Shown: positions 58,289-64,000 of the stretch, one piece after another
How the letters are laid out: every line of letters starts with the position of its first letter
How positions within the stretch are numbered: position 1 is the first letter of the stretch
Assembly (NCBI GenBank): GCA_009192285.1
Contig: WBVU01000010.1
Location: 1 to 64,000, forward strand
DNA from: Morchella semilibera
Taxonomy: Eukaryota > Ascomycota > Pezizomycetes > Pezizales > Morchellaceae
DNA length: 64,000 nt
Direction of reading: 5' to 3'
Made by a program: the position numbers and the translations under genes
Notes under the pieces: generated by a model
Told to the model about the DNA's origin: nothing
Databases searched by the model: none
The model's input: only the letters and a program-made list of their open reading frames with translations

Positions 58289-61200
58289 CTTATTTAGTAA
58301 CTGTAGCTGGCTTGGGGAGGGGGGGGGGGGGGGGAATTCGAGTTGAGTTCTGATGGATAATGAATATCGATGGGTGATCGGTGGGTGATATATAATAATA
58401 TGAGTGATGTGAATATAGTAGTTGATCTTAAGAGTCTAGATCGATATATAAGTATTTGAGGAGCTTCAAAGCTTTGCCGACTACATGTAGTATATATATG
58501 CTAGGCTGAGTATACATATGTTTAAGTATGTTAATCATATAATAAGCTGGTGTGTGTGCCCGTATGGCCGTAGGGTGCCACGATTCATACGGGTCACGTC
58601 TCGCGTCCCATCCCAAATTGCGTCGCGGGCTTTCTCGCTGTGTGCTGCTGTCTGATGTCTTCGCAGGGAATATCAGCCACTGCTAAAGACCATCTGCAAC
58701 CTCATCGTTTTTTTGTTTTTTTTTGTTTTTTTCTTCCCTTCTTTTCTTTCTTTTTTCCTTTCTAACATTCTTTCGCCTCAGAATTAACAATCGAGTACGT
58801 CCATATTTCCGCATTGTGCAATATCTAGAAGCTCTTGGTTTCCGGATATTTCCTTCCCATGCACAACCAAACTACATACTCCCCCGCATAGATCGATGGT
58901 GTACCAAGCTAGATCTTGGGTTCCTACATCATACGAGAGTTCGAGTAATGCAGGTACAAAAATTTTCTCTCATGCAAGATCACGTTGTAGATCCTTGTTG
59001 TGATGATGTTACTGCACCCAAGTTACGCCTTGAGGCTATGTCGGCCGGGCCTGTTTTAGCTATTGCCTGGTAGGCCGAGACATGCTCAGCTGTGCATACT
59101 ATCCAAACCTGGTGCTTGACTTGCTATATAGGGTAATCCCAGTCCAGTTTGCAATAAGAAACTTCTGCAAACAGTATTTTTTCGTTTAAATTGCCAAGGC
59201 TGCAGAGCACCACACCCTGAGCATGTCTCAGCCTACCAGGCGATGAATAGGTCACACATGAAGGTCATCCAGGTCACAAGAAATACTAAGCCATTGATGC
59301 TTCATGTATGCATGGGAGACTAAGCCATTGTTCTGGTGTAGGAATATAAATCTTCTAAGAAAGAAAAACTCACTAATTAGCGATCGAGTTCCTCTATATT
59401 CTGAAACGTACAGGGCAGTTCTTTCACTTGAGACCAGCGATACATTCCCCCCACCCCCCCCCCCAACCCGCAAGGCTTTCCTCGACTTCAAATGTACGTC
59501 AATGTGGACTCCCCCACAACGTGATCCCATGGACCATCTTAGACGGTTGGCATGATTGCTTCTACCATTGCCGCAGGCCAGGTCTTGCATAGGCGTTTAA
59601 TTCATAACGTCTTGAACAATCCTGTATCATGACAACACACGCATAAGTTGAGCTGGCGATTTCGAGTGGTGCAAGGCAAAGTGGCCATGGATCGAAAAGA
59701 TTCAGCTACAGTGGTGGTAAGTTTACCCCCTCCCTCCCCCCCCCCACACTGCTGCCAAAGATATAAAGGCAGTCTTACACAGGCATACTGCCTTGTGCGC
59801 AGGTCATGAGGGTCCCAGCACAGCAGCTAGATAGAGACCGACTGCAGTAAGCTTAGCCCTATGGTAACATTGGATAGGTACATAACAAGAGTATACCTAT
59901 TCGGATCTTATAGCACGGAAAGAGCGTTACAAACGTGCCTTTGCGAGACAACGGTTAATTGAGTTGAAAAATGCTCAATGATTCCAAGAATAGTTCATGG
60001 GGACCTTGCATCCTTGATTTCGTTACCTAGATTCTCGCATCTAGAATATTCCCCGCCACATCTAACTGTCCATTTTGGGGGCGCCTCCCCGGCCGAAAAC
60101 TCTTTCTGGATACTTTATCCGTTGATTTTTAACTAAACTCTGAGGCTGTCAAGTCTCCAGGTACGAAATGCCTTTCCCGCGGGGCTACCCTGTCTGGCAA
60201 TATTCAGTCATGTGTCTCTAGCCGGCTAGATGCCCCTCGAGAGGCTTGCTTTTCTAAATATAAATCACTTTTAACGGTACAATTGAGGCATTTTCTAATA
60301 GGATTCAGTGCGATGGCCGCACCGCTTTATCGGGTTCCAGCCCAAAGTACAAGGTATTCGAGTGATAATCCATGATTCAATTTCTTTAATCATATGACTC
60401 AATTCCATCGATTCATTGATCGATCAATTAATTGATTAAGTGCAAACTCAATTCCACTAAATGATGCAAGTTTCTTTGGTTTCCGTTCGATTCAACAAAA
60501 AAAATAGTCCTAAATCACCGAAGCTCTTGAATTCTACGGCAGCTCCTCTATGAATGTCGTTTCTGCCTGGAATAAAGGAGAGTACCACTGAGGCCTTGAA
60601 AGGGGTTTGACACACTTCGATAATTGTACAAATCTATGATCGCACATCATCTAGTATTTGCCCATTGAGAACTGGAGTGGATGCCTTACGATATTGAAGA
60701 TTGTAGTCACATACATGTAGTCGGCCCCACCTTAATACCATTTCTGCCTACCCCGACCTGAGTCCGCTTAAAATATGATACCTGAGTCCGAGAGCTAGCT
60801 CTCTCAAAGCTCAACTATTTTCAGAAGTTCCACTATCGTACCTGAGAAGACCTTCAATTCCATATGATTACTCAAATTGAATCTGGGGCGACGACAGTCG
60901 CATATACAGATGATGGGTCAATGAAAATTTCTCAATTTCGCATCTTCGCATCTTCGCATCTTCGCATCTTTTTTTTCCTTTTTCCTTTTTTTTTTTTTCC
61001 TTTCTTTTTTCCTTTCTTTTCTTTTCTCTACCCATGGTACCGAGGATATTATTACTGAGGCAGTACCTAGCTGGTCCCTGTGTCGAGCATAGGGACGACC
61101 AGTCAACGATAGACGGTGGAATTGCCGATTCGCTACCCGGATCCATCAATCCTCAGAACTACGAGAGACCTAGCTCAAAACCTTGACATATCAAGGGGCT

Positions 61201-61724
61201 GTAATAGAGAATTCGCACCATCATGGCAGAGAAACATACCCTAGCTTATAGATCTCCACAAAGTTTGCTGAATCAGTCCAATTCCCCGCCACAGAAATTC
61301 TGGGCTGCGTCGGTCGTTGACCTTCTAGACCTTTTTTTTTATCAGCTCCGGCGTGCGTCGCTACGATGGCAAAGATGAGATACTGCGGTGAATCGATATC
61401 AAAGATCATATACATGGTGGTGGTGATGGTGATGGTGATGGTGGTGGCGGCGGTATGTAATACATGATTATTCTGTTCATGTACCTACATGGGCTAGAGG
61501 CTAGGATACATAGGGTACATACAACTGTAGGTTACAATGTGTTTTATGATTGGTCGAATTCCCACTCTTTACTCTTTACCGAGACCTAGGACGAAGCTAG
61601 GCAGAGAGCCTCATTAACGTTATAATAATTAGATGAGTTGTTGTTGTATGTACTTACATGTAAGTATGCATGTACTTGTACCTACATGAAGTACATGTAT
61701 GATTAATCCTAGCAGGTACATACA
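58289..61724. other. Gene-free stretch with a fold-back and homopolymers
   Basis: A G16 run at 58319-58334 sits just upstream of the zinc-finger start. A fold-back lies at 59063-59243; C runs lie at 59454-59464 and 59736-59745. (CGCATCTT)x4 at 60938-60969 passes into a T-rich tract. GGTGAT-type triplet repeats are at 61413-61455. No recognisable genes. Confidence 0.5.
59063..59243. repeat. Fold-back element with 27-base inverted ends
   Basis: 59063-59089 (TTGCCTGGTAGGCCGAGACA, then TGCTCAG) is the inverse of 59217-59243 with two mismatches at most. Inner segments (ACCTGGTGCT and AGAGCACCACAC) also pair partly. No coding capacity; no clear target duplication. Confidence 0.8.
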
Positions 61725-61804
61725 ATGTCTAAGCTACAACATAGCTCGCCTAGTGCATACATACCAGTTGAGTTGGATCACCACCTGAACCGAACCTCCT
61801 TTCC

Positions 61805-61836
<32 letters not shown>

Positions 61837-62894
61837 ACAACCGAACAATGTCCCTGAGTCTTCAGCACCTCAACACGGATGCAACTTTCCTCATAACCTT
61901 TCATCTACCGAGTTCCCATCCAACAAAATCTACTAATAATACTAATACTATTACTAGTACAACAACAACAATTACTAATAGTACTGCTACTACTACTATT
62001 GCAACTGCAACTACGAGTACGCCTACGGATGTAACCTCCAAAGGTGGAGATTTCTCAATTTTACTTGACCCATGGCTACATTCAGATGCTCCTGTGTTCC
62101 ATCCTCGGTTTTCTAACCAGCTACATACCGTAAAACCGGCTATAAACTCACTCGCTGAGTTATCGTCAGCCCCAGATCTCATCATCATCTCTCAAAGCAA
62201 ATCAGATCATTGTCACGAGGGAACTCTAAAGGAGTTCGAGTGGTCGACCCATCCCGATACGCGTTTGTACGCCTGTCCAGATGCTAGCCCCATCATCAAG
62301 GGCTGGAAATGGTTCCCTTCCTCTCGGATGACGGTATTCAAGAAGGGTGAAGGTGTGCGTGTTGCGATTCCAAACTCTCAGCATCCTGATCGTCCTGCCT
62401 GGTTGGAGCTTCAGTTTATCCCCGCCAAGTGGCCATGGGAAATGCCGAGCCTCCATTCCGCGATAGGAATAAAGTACTTTTTCACTGAAGCACCGTCAAC
62501 AACGAAGATGATTTCTACCCTCTTCACACCTCATGGAATTCCAACTTCAGCTCTGCGCCCATGGTTCTCGGGCTTGCCTGGAAATCAGCCTCGCTTGACA
62601 CTACTTCTGCACCCTTTCAAGCATATCTACAGTTTCATGGGGGGCGAGATCTCAAGTGGATTCCCAACAGGATTGGAGATATGCAAAGCTACCGATGTGG
62701 GGATATGGGTTTCAACACATGATGAGGTCAAAGTTGTCAAGGGCTTTGTCTCGAATCATCTGACCGAGACTAAATGGGACATTACAAAGGTTGAGGCCGA
62801 TTTGGCAGCAGCTGGAGTAAAGAACACTATAGCCAAGGAACTCAGTGTCTCCGAACAACTGTTTGTAGAAGAAGGGGTTGTAGTCGGTTCATGA
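61725..62894 (+). CDS. Metallo-beta-lactamase-fold-like protein
   Basis: Single exon, 389 residues from ATG 61725. A second ATG at 61848 (MSLSLQHLNTDATFLITF) lies after a 31-base C run (61806-61836) that encodes polyproline; because such runs change length easily, the second ATG is the safer start. Residues about 66-105 are Thr-rich, encoded by an ACT/ACA microsatellite. Then follows a fungal MBL-like fold: FSILLDPWLHSDAPVFHP, and DLIIISQSKSDHCHEGTL at the place of the HxHxDH metal motif. Only the DHCH part remains, so metal binding is probably altered. Other conserved parts are LYACPDASPIIKGWKWF, LEICKATDVGIWVSTHDEVK and a C-terminal helical region. The substrate is unknown; relatives are annotated as UlaG/MBL-superfamily proteins of fungi. 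Confidence 0.75.
61806..61836 (+). repeat. 31-base C run inside a reading frame
   Basis: Uninterrupted C from 61806 to 61836, translated as Pro if the upstream ATG is used. A change of one or two bases would shift the frame of the first 40 codons only. Confidence 0.9.
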
Positions 62895-63166
62895 GGGCGT
62901 ATGAAGCGTATTGGTTATAGGTATGCCGGAGAGCTCGTCAGAGGGCAGTCTTCGTTGGTGCTCCGAGAACACACAAAAAGAGCTGGAAAACGTTGAATAA
63001 CTCAAGTGGGTAATTGCGAGATGTGGTGATAATGTTAATGAGGTAGGTAAATACATGTATTCTAGTAAAATGAGCACCAAACACATTTCGTTTATTATGT
63101 ATGTTCGTCCCTTACGTACCACAAACTCTTTAAGCGAAAGTGAAGTTGCTCTATGAAAACAAGTTG
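62895..63166. other. Intergenic, convergent 3' ends
   Basis: 272 bases between the stop of the MBL-like gene (+) and the stop of the next gene (-). AT-rich with TATGTATG-type words, likely the two terminators. Confidence 0.5.
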
Positions 63167-64000
63167 CTAAGCAAATGCATTTTCCCAGTCGTCAGATCCT
63201 TCAATCGTGGTATAGGCCTTGCCTGATACAAAGCCGGGGTTGTGATTCTTGCCTCCAGCATCAATGCCCAGAGAAAGGAGTATATTCGTTGGCGCGTCGA
63301 GGGGCTCGGTAAGTGTAGTGTCCAACTCGCCGGGCTCATCTGCATCCTCGCGGGCAGGTGGCAGGGCTTGGTTTTGGGGGCTGATTTCAACTCGCATCCC
63401 CTCAATCTCGGTTTTGTATTCTAGCGGTTGAGATTTAGCAACTTGAGAAGCAGGCCCGTCGGATGTATAAGAATCACTATTTTGGATTTTGTCATCTTCC
63501 GAAATAATGCCCTCGGGGTTTTTTGTTGCATTGGTCTTAGCAGAGGCCTCATCTGGACTTTCCATAGGCTGGAGTTCCCGCGTCTCTCTCTCATCCAATA
63601 GCTCCGGAGGAATACCAGTAACATTGGACAAAAGATGAAGTCCGGCCCAGCGTTCCTTCTCGGAGATACCCAGAAATTCATCAACCATATCCATAGACTC
63701 GCTGCCTTTGATCTTTGGTGACACAGTAGAGGGTTTTTCCCTTCCCTGATCATCATTGGAGGCCATTCCCCCTACCTTTCTCGCCCTTGCCAGCTCCATA
63801 TGAGTCTCTAGTCCCTCCCCTTCATCGCTGTTTCCACAACTATCTCCACAAAGGAGTTCTTCCTCCGCTCTCCCGGCTTCGGTAACCTCTTCGTTCTCAG
63901 AGCTCCAATGTAGCGGACGTTTGATCAGTGGTAAAGATGCAAACTCGTTGAACTCATAATCAGCGATAATTGTGTTTTTCTTGTTACGATCAAGGAACAG
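63167..64000 (-). CDS. Unrecognised acidic protein, C-terminal part
   Basis: An open frame runs from the right edge to TAG at 63167-63169, 277 codons without a stop; the start lies outside the window. The composition is hydrophilic and acidic (Glu, Asp, Ser), for example NEEVTEAGRAEEELL, and later DEFLGISEKERWAGLHLL, a likely amphipathic helix. The end reads TTIEGSDDWENAFA. I see no enzyme motif or membrane segment. It could be the disordered tail of a nuclear or signalling protein. An internal Met (MELARARKVGG, codon near 63799) is not a likely start because the same frame upstream has equal coding character. Confidence 0.6.
   Translation of the reverse strand: MFLDRNKKNTIIADYEFNEFASLPLIKRPLHWSSENEEVTEAGRAEEELLCGDSCGNSDEGEGLETHMELARARKVGGMASNDDQGREKPSTVSPKIKGSESMDMVDEFLGISEKERWAGLHLLSNVTGIPPELLDERETRELQPMESPDEASAKTNATKNPEGIISEDDKIQNSDSYTSDGPASQVAKSQPLEYKTEIEGMRVEISPQNQALPPAREDADEPGELDTTLTEPLDAPTNILLSLGIDAGGKNHNPGFVSGKAYTTIEGSDDWENAFA

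Overview
The window is one chromosome end of a filamentous fungus, most likely an ascomycete. It starts with nine copies of a telomere-type 10-mer. The genes carry short introns of about 44-104 bases with GT..AG ends and TAAC/CTGAC-like branch sites, and the families are fungal: an Aleuria-type six-blade lectin, a secreted FAD/BBE oxidase, a fungal secreted phospholipase A2, a Clr5-like DDE integrase and an HNH_2 protein. Genes are sparse (about a dozen in 64 kb) and the space between them holds decayed repeats, fold-back elements, microsatellites and many long C or G runs. A repeat-rich Pezizomycete (truffle or morel type) would fit, but this is inference.

Layout. 1-95 is telomere. 1336-2184 is a broken HNH nuclease gene. 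6903-8047 (-) is a four-exon fucose-lectin-like gene. 11950-13719 (-) is a five-exon secreted FAD oxidase. 18650-21165 holds two diverged GC-ended repeat copies in inverted orientation. 22055-22974 (-) is a decayed ankyrin-repeat gene. 28256-28813 (+) encodes a small secreted cysteine-containing protein.

The most unusual part is 31.6-37.4 kb, an AT-rich mobile-element locus with three genes: a nuclear-type protein with a SUMO-interaction motif and several sumoylation motifs (+, two in-frame TGAs); tail-to-tail with it, a six-exon Clr5-like DDE integrase whose first catalytic Asp appears to be Asn; and behind that a TET/JBP-like 2-oxoglutarate/Fe(II) dioxygenase with all key residues. Six diverged 175-base tandem repeats lie directly upstream of the dioxygenase gene.

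38244-39644 (+) encodes an IRG-like immunity-type GTPase. 44708-45422 (+, phospholipase A2) and 46069-47372 (+, DMT/EamA transporter) look conserved in protein but are broken by several one-base losses, mostly in C or G runs, which suggests either recent decay or consensus sequencing errors. 57097-58288 (-) is a C2H2 zinc-finger gene with a one-base frameshift. 61725-62894 (+) is a metallo-beta-lactamase-like protein whose N-terminus spans a 31-base C run. 63167-64000 (-) is the C-terminal part of an unrecognised acidic protein that runs off the right edge.

At least five small inverted-repeat elements (5.1, 25.6, 29.3, 41.2 and 59.1 kb), two hairpins near 14.3-14.6 kb and a tRNA-like SINE remnant near 50.05 kb account for part of the non-coding DNA. 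Intron borders were read by eye from splice signals and reading frame, so exon ends are proposals.
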